Shown: positions 55,380-64,000 of the stretch, piece by piece
Layout of the letters: each line of letters begins with the position of its first letter
Position numbering within the stretch: position 1 is the first letter of the stretch
Assembly (NCBI GenBank): GCA_010015655.1
Contig: ML976694.1
Location: 409,310-473,309, forward strand
Length of the DNA: 64,000 nt
DNA from: Bimuria novae-zelandiae CBS 107.79
Lineage: Eukaryota; Ascomycota; Dothideomycetes; Pleosporales; Didymosphaeriaceae
Reading direction: 5' to 3'
The notes under the pieces: generated by a model
Told to the model about the DNA's origin: nothing
Database searches by the model: none
What the model saw: the letters and a program-made list of their open reading frames with translations, nothing else
Made by a program: the position numbers and the translations under genes

Positions 55380-55698
55380 ACCTATTAATATGCGTAAGCT
55401 ATTAATACACCTTTTTTTTTTACCTTACTAGTACTTTTACCTAAGAACTAACCCTAGTCTCCTTTGGGACCAGCTATCCCAAAGGGATTTAACAAGTACT
55501 TAGGCCTGTATATAACTAGGCCTAAATAGTACCTAACACTTTATTACTCTACTATACGCTCTTTAGCCTGCCCTAACGCTTAAAACTTATAATAATTACT
55601 TTAGTTAATATTATGCCTATATAAAGCTAGACTTATTAAAGTCTAATATATTAAGGCTGTTAAGCTGTTAAGGCTGTTGCAAAGAGTTAGAAGCGTGG

Positions 55699-56150
55699 TG
55701 TTACGACCACGAACCCCACAAGGATGAAGAAGCCAGACAATTACGCCAAGAGAGTAATTATTGACGAAGTAGCAGAGTTAACGGGACCTAACAGGGCGCG
55801 GGGCAGCTTAGTTAGTAGTTACGTGACGAAGTCCCGCATAAAGGGAAGTCCTATGGGACTACTGTAGTCCCTGGGACTACAGGGCCTTGGCGGGACTACG
55901 AAGAAGGAATAGGCTAGTATATAGTGTGGCGACTTTCCTATTGTTGTTTCCTTCCTCGTAGTTAACTTATATATCTTCTGTGCGAGTACGTTCTCCTATA
56001 CAGACTAATAGTTATCTTATTCGTTATAAGATTGGATTGTCTAGCCGCGCTAAGTGTCGCATCAACTTGTACCACTGAATAATCCGTGAAGCACCACGAT
56101 ACCTTACCGCCCTAACCTGGATCGGAACAAGGTGTGAGAGTCTCATAACA
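55699..56150 (+). mobile_element. Solo LTR, 452 bp, not mutated
   Basis: Begins TGTTACGACCACGAACCC and ends GAGTCTCATAACA, with short inverted termini TGTTA...TAACA. The 5-bp target duplication CGTGG lies on both sides (55694-55698, 56151-56155). A nested palindromic stretch (GGGACTAC...GTAGTCCC) at about 55855-55890 and TATA-like GTATATAG near 55917 look like LTR promoter features. Likely left by recombination between two LTRs; Gypsy type is a guess from the termini. Confidence 0.85.
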
Positions 56151-56939
56151 CGTGGGGTGGGGGCACGGCGCGCCCTACTAAGGAACCAGGTAGGCTTTGG
56201 TTGTACAGGTCCCGTTTAGGGAGGGCAAAGGGGAATGAGAAGCTTGTTGTTTGTTTTCATTATTCACAGTGGGCGGCGAAATGATGAATACTAACATATC
56301 CTCGCGACGTTTAATCATTTGTTAACAACTACTATATTAGGCACCGACATCCACATGGACTGGAACAAGAACATCAGCTCTGCGCTTACAAGCCACCTGT
56401 GATAGTGAAGCTGAACTATGATCACCCTTTGTTCGTCCGGGTATACAATTACAAGAAAGTAATAATCTACTGAATCGCATACCGCGCCGCCTCCACAGAA
56501 CTCTTTAACAATGGATGACTCTACTTTTGTCACAGTCTCTATAATGTAAGACCCATCTGTATAACGTGTAGAAAAATGACTCGGGGCCCTCCCGCATGGC
56601 ACAAACGTACAACACCTTTTGATTTTGAATTTCGAATAATATTGCTATTAGTTTGTTATTATTACTATGAAGCATGTCGGTAATATACAAATGGCCTACG
56701 CTATGCAATAAAGTGTTGGCGCCTTCCCAAACTACTCGATCGGCTCGTACGCCGCATACGACATGTCCAGTGTCCACAACTCTGTGCTGAGCGGATATGT
56801 ACACCACGGGACCCAAACTCTTCCTCGCGTTCGATACGTTAGTTCGAACGGATAGCAGTACCAAACTGTCGAATGCCGGCCCAGGAATGATCGCAGCGAG
56901 AAAGTGCTGAGAACTGAGAGTGGGACAGACTGAAAGCCT
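56151..56939. other. Intergenic region after the solo LTR
   Basis: Normal composition. Minus-strand frames at 56315-56602 and 56505-56864 have no recognisable domain. Confidence 0.4.
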
Positions 56940-57696
56940 GTGAATCTCAAGCCGGCGAGGAACAACTTACAGTCCCTATCAAAGAAGGAACGTAGGAGCG
57001 AGAGGAGGTCTGAATATGTTGATGAGATGGTGTATGAGTGCAGGGGGTCTAGGGCTGAAGAGGGGGAGCCTGATAGGGCACAGGAGCCCGGTCCGTCTAA
57101 AGCTTTCAAAGCGGCGTTTGGAAAAGACGAGAGCAAGAGCGAGGATGATGACCGCCCTCGTAAGTACAAAGAAGAGAAGCACCCACCTCAAGGGTCCACG
57201 AAGTCTAGCTCACGTCGAAAGGAGCACATACCCGCGGGCTCTCGGGATGGAGAAAGGCTTTCCAAAGACGTGCCTCTTCCCCCGAAGTATTATTTCCATA
57301 GACCTCCAAAAAGGGAAGCACGGCCAGATGAAAATCATACCCACAGGCCTCCACCGGGTCCCAATGTGCCTAAGCCCAAATTTCGTCGGGCAGAGCCTCA
57401 GGGCACTGCACCACCTCGTTCCAACGAGCAACCGGAAAGGGAGAGCTATACTCCCCCTGTAGACCACTACGGCGTATTAGGTGTTTCGCATAGTGCGTCG
57501 GCCCGTGAGGTGAAGAAAGCGTATAGACAGCTCGCTCAAGTATCATCCCGATAAGATCGCCCAAGCTGGTGGATGAGAGCGGGCCAAGAGAGAAGGCGAG
57601 GCTAAGTTCAAGGAGATTAACGAGGTGTATGCAATGCTGAGCGATGAGAAGAAGAAGTGGGAATATGATTATGAATTGCGCAGGCGGGGGATGTAG
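56940..57696 (+). pseudogene. J-domain (DnaJ-like) protein, broken
   Basis: The frame from 56940 gives a basic/acidic, proline-rich N-terminus of about 175 residues followed by the start of a J domain (HYGVLGVSHSASAREVKKAY RQLA). At about 57537 a 2-nt loss (or 1-nt gain) shifts frame; the other frame resumes with KYHPDKIAQAGG, containing the HPD motif, then a TGA near 57572 where CGA would fit, then FKEINEVYAMLSDEKKKWEY to the end at 57696. With HPD out of frame the product could not stimulate Hsp70. The J domain lies at the C-terminus, an arrangement seen in some fungal lineage-specific proteins. Confidence 0.82.
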
Positions 57697-58166
57697 AGTG
57701 AAAGACGAGTTAGTGTTAATGATTGCCACATAAATTAATTTTAGCCCAGTGATTAATTGAATTCCTTTAAGACTGAAAAGCGTTAATCGCTATGACACTG
57801 CTTAGGAATAAAGCTACGTCCGTTGTGCGGACTTGTTTGCTGTTTTCTGCTTCGCAATTATCAAGTGTGGGCGCAGACAAGGTAAGGTAGTCGAATTCTC
57901 GACCAGTGGTGGAAGGTGCGAAAGACTTAAAATTGAACTCCAAAGTCTGCGGAGCATGTTGGCGAAAAACTTCAGAGCAGAAAGACGAAGAGATACGTAA
58001 AAAAATTGGAAAACTACTTACAAGCCTCCCAAAAAGAAAAACGGAGGCTTGTTCCAAGGTTGAAAATGTAGCATGCAGCGAGCTGCACGCTCGCAACCAA
58101 TCAGACTTGCCACCGGCAACGTAGTGTATCCCCTCCCGCCACCGAAACGCCTCACCCGGCGAGGCC
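57697..58166. other. Short intergenic region
   Basis: Between two pseudogenes; may contain a lost upstream exon of the thioesterase. Nothing else is supported. Confidence 0.4.
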
Positions 58167-58672
58167 ATGGACCGCTTCTGCCGCGACACAGTGCGCTCCT
58201 TCAATGGCGTACAAAACTGGATGGAAATGTACGAGCAGCCCTCACCCGGCACTCAAGAAATAACCCACACTCATCTCGCTCTGCAAAATTCGGCACCGGG
58301 TTCAACGGATTCCACGGGACCTGTCACGGTGGCGCTGTGATGATGCTCATGGACGAGGCGCTTGTGTTTTCCATGGTTGCGAATGAGGTGCAGAGGACGG
58401 GATGTATGTGGATAGTCAGGCAAAGAAGTTGTTGGCGGAAGGGAGGTATTTGAGTGAGGTCTTGAAGGGGCTTATGGTTACACCGAAATTGGAGGTGCAG
58501 TTCTTGAAATCGGTGGTGTCCTGGTGTTGGTGGTATTGAGGTTGAGGTGTTGGAGAGGAAGGGGAAGAAGATGAGGATGAAGGGTACGTTGATGAATGGG
58601 GCGGGGACACCATTGTTGAGGACTGAGGGATTGTGGGTGCGAGTAGGCGGAGCTTCAAAGGGAAAGCTGTAG
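58167..58672 (+). pseudogene. 4HBT/PaaI-like thioesterase remnant
   Basis: Pieces in different frames add up to a hotdog-fold thioesterase: VRSFNGVQNWMEMYEQPSPG, then in another frame FGTGFNGFHGTCHGGAVMML MDEAL (the family's HGG...DE signature), then VDSQAKKLLAEGRYLSEV and LKVEVLERKGKKMRM-like sequence to a stop at 58670-58672. At least two frame changes are needed, with no credible splice sites to explain them. It would have hydrolysed acyl-CoA or a similar thioester. Function lost. Confidence 0.65.
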
Positions 58673-58991
58673 TTGTGGCAGTGGGGGATTTTTTATCACA
58701 GAACGGCACAAGTCCGCATCATATCGTACTGAATGTTGTTGGTGTCATGGAATGGCAGATCGGGTCTTGTGTGGACTAGACGTGGGGTCAAGACTATGGG
58801 GTAAGGAGCTAGGTTAGAGATCGCTGAGTGCGGGGAGTGGCAGTGGCGTTGAGCCTCGACCTAGTTTTCCTTGGTTGGAGATCTCCCCGGCTCTTGGAAC
58901 CGGCATTGGCACTGCGAGATAAAACTTCACAGGATGCATCTATCCCAGCGCGAAAAAGAGAGGGTCTCTATTCGTCTTGCACAAGCCTACA

Positions 58992-59649
58992 ATGCTTTTT
59001 TGTGGAATTCTCACCGCTCTAGCGAGCCTGACAGCATTTTCAATGGCGCAAACCGCTCCCTCTCCGCCACAGATGACCATAATCTACAGCATGGACGCTC
59101 TTCTCGGGGACAGATTCTCAATGGGACGCGTACCAACTGGACAAGAGCGGATCGTCATCCCGATTGTCGGCGGGACTTTCAAGGGACCGAAAATGTCTGG
59201 TAAGTTGACCATTCAACCAACGCGTTACGATTTGCAATCGAATATAGACCTATTCGTGCCAAAATCCCCCCCTCTTGAATCCGCCCAATTTTCATCGCTC
59301 ACACGCACTCAGGCAAAGTCCTCGATCTCGGCGCAGACTGGCGGCTGACCGACGCAAATGGTCTAATCCGCCCAGATGCGCGCTACAACATCCAGACCGA
59401 CGACGCACTTACATCTATGTACGGACGATTGGACTTCCTCCGGGTGCGGATGGGAGGACTATGCTGAGGGGAGAGTTCGAGACGTCGACGAATGGGACGT
59501 ATGCGTGGCTGAATGATGTAGCGGCCGTGGGGGTAATGACGAGGAATGGGACAAGCAGCGTACATATTGATATGTGGCAGGTAAGTATTTGATGGATCGA
59601 GGATGATTGTTTAATGGCTGATTGATATTTATAGGCTTCACCACCATAA
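58992..59649 (+). pseudogene. Secreted DUF3237 protein with one frameshift
   Basis: Exons 58992-59199, 59313-59580 and 59635-59649 with good GT-AG introns (113 and 54 nt). ATG at 58992 begins a signal peptide (MLFCGILTALASLTAFSMAQ), followed by the DUF3237 core: VPIVGGTF-like IVIPIVGGTFKGPKMSGKVL, ADWRLTDANGLIRPDARYNI, then YIYVRTIGLPPG and MLRGEFETSTNGTYAWLND. The exon total is one base short of a multiple of three; the frame is lost at about 59404-59412, where QTDDAL should continue into YIYVRT. Either a one-base deletion in the CTT run or a sequencing error. DUF3237 is a small beta-barrel family of unknown function. Confidence 0.75.
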
Positions 59650-59915
59650 GGAGACATCGGAACGTGGGACAATATAAAGTTATAGGAGCTATATCTGTTG
59701 AAACACCTCTCTGCGCATGGCCGGGCTTGATGGAGCAACGGCCTATATTCCAATCTTGAATGAGGACAGTGATGTAAGCTTCTAGTTGTTTCGAATTTGC
59801 TGTTCAGCAGACGAAGATTGATCTCGTGCAGAGCTCAGAAACTAACCGAATGTGAAAGTTGAGAGGCCAGAATCAAGGGAGTGAATGTTGACACAGCTAC
59901 ACGCGCAGCTGACCT

Positions 59916-60578
59916 ATGCTCCATGAGATTCATAAATGCTTTGAGTCTACGCTCATTCAGCTAGTCGGCAGTTGCTATTCACCTTGTGCACTCAACGGAC
60001 GTAACTTCCCCATCAACTCTCGCGCCTGCCAACCCTGTGGACAAGCATTGTTCATCGCTCTTGCACAAACTAGCAACTCCCACCGGAAGCTTACAGTCAG
60101 CAGTGGGCTCAAGCCATCACTGCCAACACCAACAGCCAACTTCCAAATGGTTCGTTACGCGAATGCCGCAATCATTGGCTGCATTACAAGCTTTGGCCGG
60201 TATATGACCTCACACTCCGACGCCCTCTCTACTGCATACACAGCGATTAAGGCCCTGTGGCCCAAGGATTCGTCAACTGAGAAGAATCCTAGGTCCAACA
60301 GTGTTGAAGACAGTCCCGCCGAGAACAGCTTGGCGGAGGATACACACAATTCCTCGTCTGAACAGGAAATGCTTGAGGCTGCCGAGCGGGATTATTGGGC
60401 ACTTGTACGCTACGAGAAGTCCGGACGATTCTCTGAATCGGCTTCGACTTCAAAGAGCCGTGGAATGCTGGATGGTATGGCTGAACCTGTTGTTGAAGAG
60501 AAGTCGACGATGGAACAGGAGTCGATTGGAGAGCCTCAACACCGTACAAACAGTAGCTGGTCGACTGCTGACATCTAG
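59916..60578 (+). CDS. Hypothetical protein, up to 220 aa, acidic C-terminus
   Basis: No family recognised. The frame is 220 codons; MVRYANAAIIGCITSFGRYM at codon 78 is a plausible alternative start because the preceding part is compositionally different. The C-terminal half is rich in Ser and Glu. Downstream, an acidic frame from about 60726 (EEIQDDTEGEQDGIITPNST) follows an acceptor-like GTGGATAG and ends at a TAG after KPPAT, so the gene could once have had a second exon. May be a real orphan gene or a decayed one, in line with the broken genes to its left. Confidence 0.35.
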   Translation: MLHEIHKCFESTLIQLVGSCYSPCALNGRNFPINSRACQPCGQALFIALAQTSNSHRKLTVSSGLKPSLPTPTANFQMVRYANAAIIGCITSFGRYMTSHSDALSTAYTAIKALWPKDSSTEKNPRSNSVEDSPAENSLAEDTHNSSSEQEMLEAAERDYWALVRYEKSGRFSESASTSKSRGMLDGMAEPVVEEKSTMEQESIGEPQHRTNSSWSTADI

Positions 60579-61773
60579 ACCTGGCTCGATGGTGTCCCGG
60601 CCACGAACAACGCGTTAGTTCTTTCGCAGGTCACCTCTGGCCTTCGATCATCACTCCGCCTTCTCTAGGGTGGCTCGCATTATGAGCAATCTCAAAATGC
60701 AGGTATTGACCTTGTTTGTGGATAGGAGGAGATCCAAGACGACACTGAAGGCGAGCAAGATGGAATCATCACACCGAATAGTACAACAGACAGCGTTTGG
60801 AATGAAGAAAAAGCCACCCCTGTTGCAATGGGCGACGAGGCGGTTGCCATCGGCATCAGTAAGCCGCCTGCGACGTAGCGAGAGGAAGGAGCGGATCATG
60901 AGTCCGGTAGCTCTTCTGGGAACGACGCTGAAGAGTTGGATTTGGAGATTGTGGAACGTCGGGAGGGTTAGACTGGCCTTATTAGAGGTGGTTGAACATT
61001 GGACAAGGTAGAGTTTATGGGACGGCTTGACTGGCGCAGCTGGACTGATAGCATTTGAAGTTGATACAAGCTCGAGGATGGATGTGGTGCCGTCGCGTGT
61101 TATGAAAGCATAACATCGGTTTGGAAATATCCGTGGCAGTGTATTCAGTCGCATGTTCTACTTAGAGAGAAGGCGACATTTGTAGTCGCAAACAGCGTTA
61201 ACATGACCCTCAGAATAGCGGAGGACCATTTATGGTGCATTTCCCATGATATTACCGAGTTTACCCCGCATAGGTGGAATGTTGAAGAAGTGAAATGTAT
61301 GTTCGAGGCAGGTAAATCGAGCCCGTGAAGCGAAGCCGTAGCTGCGATCCCTTTTATCCGCTCCCGCAGTATTGGAGAACCTCGCGTTTTGGGGGCTCGT
61401 AGTCTAGAGCGGCCAATATCTTTAGATGGCCAATATCGCTCTGATTGCATTTAGCCAGGTATATCCTCGCCGGGGTGCCTTCCAGAGCGCACGCATTGCA
61501 CAGCGTCTGAGTACCACCAGATTTTACGTTACTCTGTATTTGTTTGCGCTTCGCCGCTTACAGTCCGGCACGAGAATGCTAACCTTCCCATTCTCCGCAT
61601 CGAACTACCGGTGCTGAGAAATTCGTGATGTGAGCTAATAGATCTGTTTGAGATTAAAACATTCATCTCACCGACTTGCTAGGCCCGAGACCGCGGTCGC
61701 ACTGATTGATATAAAAGAGTCAAACGGGATTTGACTTTTGATCACCCCATCCAGCACCTTTCAACCAGCCACA
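60579..61773. other. Intergenic region before the esterase
   Basis: About 1.2 kb; includes the possible lost exon near 60726-60875 and the esterase promoter with a TATA-like ATATAAAAGAG at 61710. No other gene is supported. Confidence 0.4.
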
Positions 61774-62571
61774 ATGGTCTACTTCAAGGTCCTCTCACTC
61801 CTTCCTCTCCTCGGGCTGGTCATCGCCCAGAATGCTACGTTGCGTTACATGCCCTTCGGCGACTCTATCACCGAGATCACCTGCTGGCGCGCTCTCCTCT
61901 GGGAGAAACTCCAGACCACCGAATGGGCGTCCATGAATTTCGTCGGTTCCGGTACAAAAGAGAACAACTGCAAAGACTCCAAGTACGACCGTGATAACGA
62001 GGGCCACTCTGGCTTCCTGGCAATCGACATCGCAAAAAAGAACAAGCTGGACGGCTGGCTGAAGACGAATCCCGCTGATGTGATTACAATGCACCTGGGC
62101 ACAAACGATTTCGTGCAGCAGAACAAGAACGTAGCGGAGGTTATCGCGGCGTTCACGAAATTGGTGGGGACGATGAGAACGCATAATCCAAATATCAAGA
62201 TTGTAGTATGTTTTCCTCTCTCGAGCATCGTCTCTATGTCCTTGCAGTGTGACGGAAAACAGCGCTAAAGGGTGTGCATGTAGGTCGCTCAAATCATCCC
62301 CATGGGCACGGGAAACTACAACACCAAGATCCAGCAGCTGAACGCGCAGATACCGGCCTGGGCTGCTGGGCTAAACAAGACGGAGTCACTGATTTGGGTG
62401 GTCGACCAATACACGGGCTTCTCTGGTTCGGTCGACCTGCGTGACGGTGTACATCCGAATGCGAATGGTGACCAGAAGATGGCGAATGTTTGGTATCCGG
62501 CGCTGATAGGAGCTTTTGCGGCGGCCAAAGCGGAGAAGGGGACTGCAACTGCGGTAAGGTTCGTTGCTTGA
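61774..62571 (+). CDS. Secreted SGNH-hydrolase, CE3-type carbohydrate esterase, 239 aa
   Basis: Exons 61774-62205 and 62284-62571 give 239 residues; the 78-nt intron starts GTATGT and ends GTAG. A signal peptide (MVYFKVLSLLPLLGLVIA) is followed by block I MPFGDSITE (Ser31 nucleophile), NEGHSGF, ITMHLGTND (block III Asn) and DGVHPNANG (catalytic Asp and His near residues 196-200). This order fits carbohydrate esterase family 3, acetyl xylan esterases that remove acetyl groups from plant hemicellulose outside the cell. The ATG at 61774 is chosen over one 12 codons upstream because it starts the signal peptide. Intact and with normal composition. Confidence 0.92.
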
Positions 62572-63703
62572 AATTTCGTGGACAAGAATCCGAGTGCAGG
62601 CAGAACAGTGAAGTGGAAGTGGACCATGTCGAGAAGGACTGTTAACACACGTTTGATGTATATATTTGATCAAGCGACTTGGGAAAGGAAAAGTTGAGTA
62701 TCGCAAAGAGGTGAATTTACGTAGCTCTTTTGGCTTGCTACCACAGGTGATCAACCGCGAGTGAATACACTATCCTCATCGAAGTCGGGATGGGTCGGAT
62801 AGAAGAATCGGTGTTCCTAACCGGGCGGAGATTGTGAGAAATAGCTCGTTACAGACAAAATAGGTACGTTTAATGGTACGTTTAATTGAACCGAGACTTG
62901 CCCTATTACTACTTCGTCCCTAGATCCTCGCGGTAATCCTCTACGCTGAAGCAATCTAACTGGGAATCAGCAATTCGAGCGATACAGTTCCGATGTTTGC
63001 CCAGTGTATGCCTTGTCATGGGTTCACGGAAGCACATGTTGCTCAGACGCAATCCCGAGACTCCTACCATCCAATGTGAAGGAGTAGCCAAGACCGCCCC
63101 TATAGCGCCTGTGTTGACTACCTGGACGCTCCGGTCGGGTGAGGGTACGAATTCCACGACACACTGGAACCGACGAAAAGTGACTGGGGGTACAGTACCA
63201 GTATCGTAAAAGAAAAGGAGTGAAATTCGCGCGAGAACCAGGCAGAGTGCGGAGTCGAGCAGCAAGGTTGCAGTGCAGGACGCAGGCCGAAAATCCTCCA
63301 CTTTGTTTTTAGGCCTGTTCCATCGTTAGCGTTGTTCTAGCGAATCAACGTTCGGCTGCACCGCGTCGAAGAGACCATCAATTACCACCAGCTGATCTTC
63401 GCATTGCCGTTCGACCCCTCTTTGGCCCTGCGTTAGATGCAAGACAACCTTCGGATCGTGGTCGCGGCCATGCTGGATGACGTTACCAGCGCGCACCTGC
63501 CATCTATCGCGTGCAATAATCGGTAGAAATCTTGGCGCCATCGCGAAATTCGCGCGCCCCCGCCAAACTCCCATACAAATCGTGAATTTGACTATGACGC
63601 GTTGATAACGGCCCACCATCCGTAGAATACTCGCTCGTAAGACTTGAAGCTGTGCAAATACGTGTATAGGGCTATACTAACGCTTTTTTTGGTGGAGAAG
63701 TCC
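62572..63703. other. Intergenic region between the esterase and the right-edge transposase
   Basis: About 1.1 kb. Minus-strand frames at 62909-63301 (130 codons) and 63326-63619 lack recognisable domains. The start of the next element may lie near 63660 (TACGTGTATAGGGC). Confidence 0.4.
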
Positions 63704-64000
63704 ATGTTTCAAGCCCATGGCGTTAGTAGTTGTCCCCTTACGCCCGCACAAGCGCGTCGCCCGCCAGCATTGCCTCAACAGCTTATAACGAAGAGCCGTG
63801 GCCTTGATCCACGTCGTCGACTTGATATTTATCGCTTTTTACTACTCGGTTGGCATCATGCCGATATCGCTGATACGGTGGATGTGTCGCTGTCGGAGGT
63901 GTACAAAATCGAGCAGAACTTGAAGCTATATGGGAGCACCCGCAAGCCCAGCAAACCTGGCGTAGTACTCGGTCGCCCGCGTAAACTATCACCCGACGAT
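63704..64000 (+). CDS. Tc1/mariner- or IS630-type transposase, N-terminal part, cut by window edge
   Basis: The frame is open from ATG at 63704 to the last base (99 codons). RRLDIYRFLLLGWHHADIAD TVDVSLSEVYKIEQNLKLYG followed by GRPRKLSPDD is the paired helix-turn-helix layout with the GRPRK hook that links the two DNA-binding subdomains of Tc1/IS630-type transposases. The DDE catalytic domain would lie to the right. The short distance from a possible inverted-repeat end near 63660 to the ATG fits a compact DNA transposon. No RIP stops, so it may be intact. Different family from the three pogo elements. Confidence 0.75.
   Translation, partial: MFQAHGVSSCPLTPAQARRPPALPQQLITKSRGLDPRRRLDIYRFLLLGWHHADIADTVDVSLSEVYKIEQNLKLYGSTRKPSKPGVVLGRPRKLSPDD

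Larger units (their letters stand above)
52120..55690. other. AT-rich RIP compartment
   Basis: About 3.6 kb dominated by TA-rich sequence with few CA dinucleotides and no long frames on either strand. Islands of ordinary sequence occur only at LTR edges (for example 54160-54244 and 55091-55300). No gene is supported. Confidence 0.85.

Noticed and set aside
55461..55485. Perfect 9-bp hairpin CCTTTGGGA / TCCCAAAGG with 7-nt loop
   Set aside because: Isolated within mutated repeat DNA; likely a leftover of an LTR hairpin, with no T-run or gene context to make it a terminator.
62909..63301. 130-codon minus-strand frame
   Set aside because: No recognisable motif and no upstream exon; could be an orphan but cannot be supported.
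1..64000. CRISPR arrays, prokaryotic operons or ribosome binding sites
   Set aside because: Spliced genes and fungal families show a eukaryotic nuclear segment; no regularly spaced short repeats of CRISPR type are present.

Overview
The window reads as a nuclear segment of a filamentous ascomycete, most likely a Dothideomycete (inference). The evidence is short introns (about 45-100 nt) with GTAAGT-like donors, a Zn2Cys6 regulator of the Fungal_trans_2 type, a Prp45/SNW splicing factor, TAF11, ribosomal protein uL4, and repeats converted to TAA/TAG-riddled AT-rich sequence. That last pattern is the signature of repeat-induced point mutation (RIP).

Layout. 1-4.9 kb: minus-strand Ty1/Copia retrotransposon, mutated by RIP except for its 5' LTR. 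5.1-19.1 kb: ordinary gene space with a five-exon transcription factor, a serine-rich protein of unknown function, PRP45 and TAF11, separated by long gene-poor stretches. 20.0-31.5 kb: a block of mobile DNA in which three different Fot1/pogo-like (Tc1-mariner) elements lie end to end. The first is almost intact. The second is RIP-mutated and split by a complete Copia element with matched LTRs and a 5-bp target duplication. The third has a deletion and a 190-base assembly gap. 32.3-33.8 kb: RPL4 with a GC-AG first intron. 34.2-36.9 kb: an SRPK-like kinase and an alpha/beta hydrolase, both broken. 39.8-51.9 kb: healthy genes, namely an MSG5-like MAP-kinase phosphatase, a DUF1772 membrane protein, a small DUF7053-like protein, an F-box/LRR protein ending in a CaaX box, an AlkB-like dioxygenase and a small novel gene with an internal tandem duplication. 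52.1-56.2 kb: a second AT-rich RIP compartment with a small LTR element, an LTR-like fragment and a clean solo LTR. 56.9-60.6 kb: three decaying genes (J-domain, thioesterase, DUF3237) and a hypothetical ORF. 61.8-62.6 kb: a secreted SGNH/CE3-type esterase. The right edge holds the start of another Tc1/mariner-type transposase.

The genes do not form an obvious pathway. The strongest themes are the genome-defence footprint, in which RIP mutates the interiors of elements while their outer margins stay clean, and the loss of genes beside mobile DNA. Exon coordinates were worked out by hand from splice consensus and frame continuity, so they are predictions.
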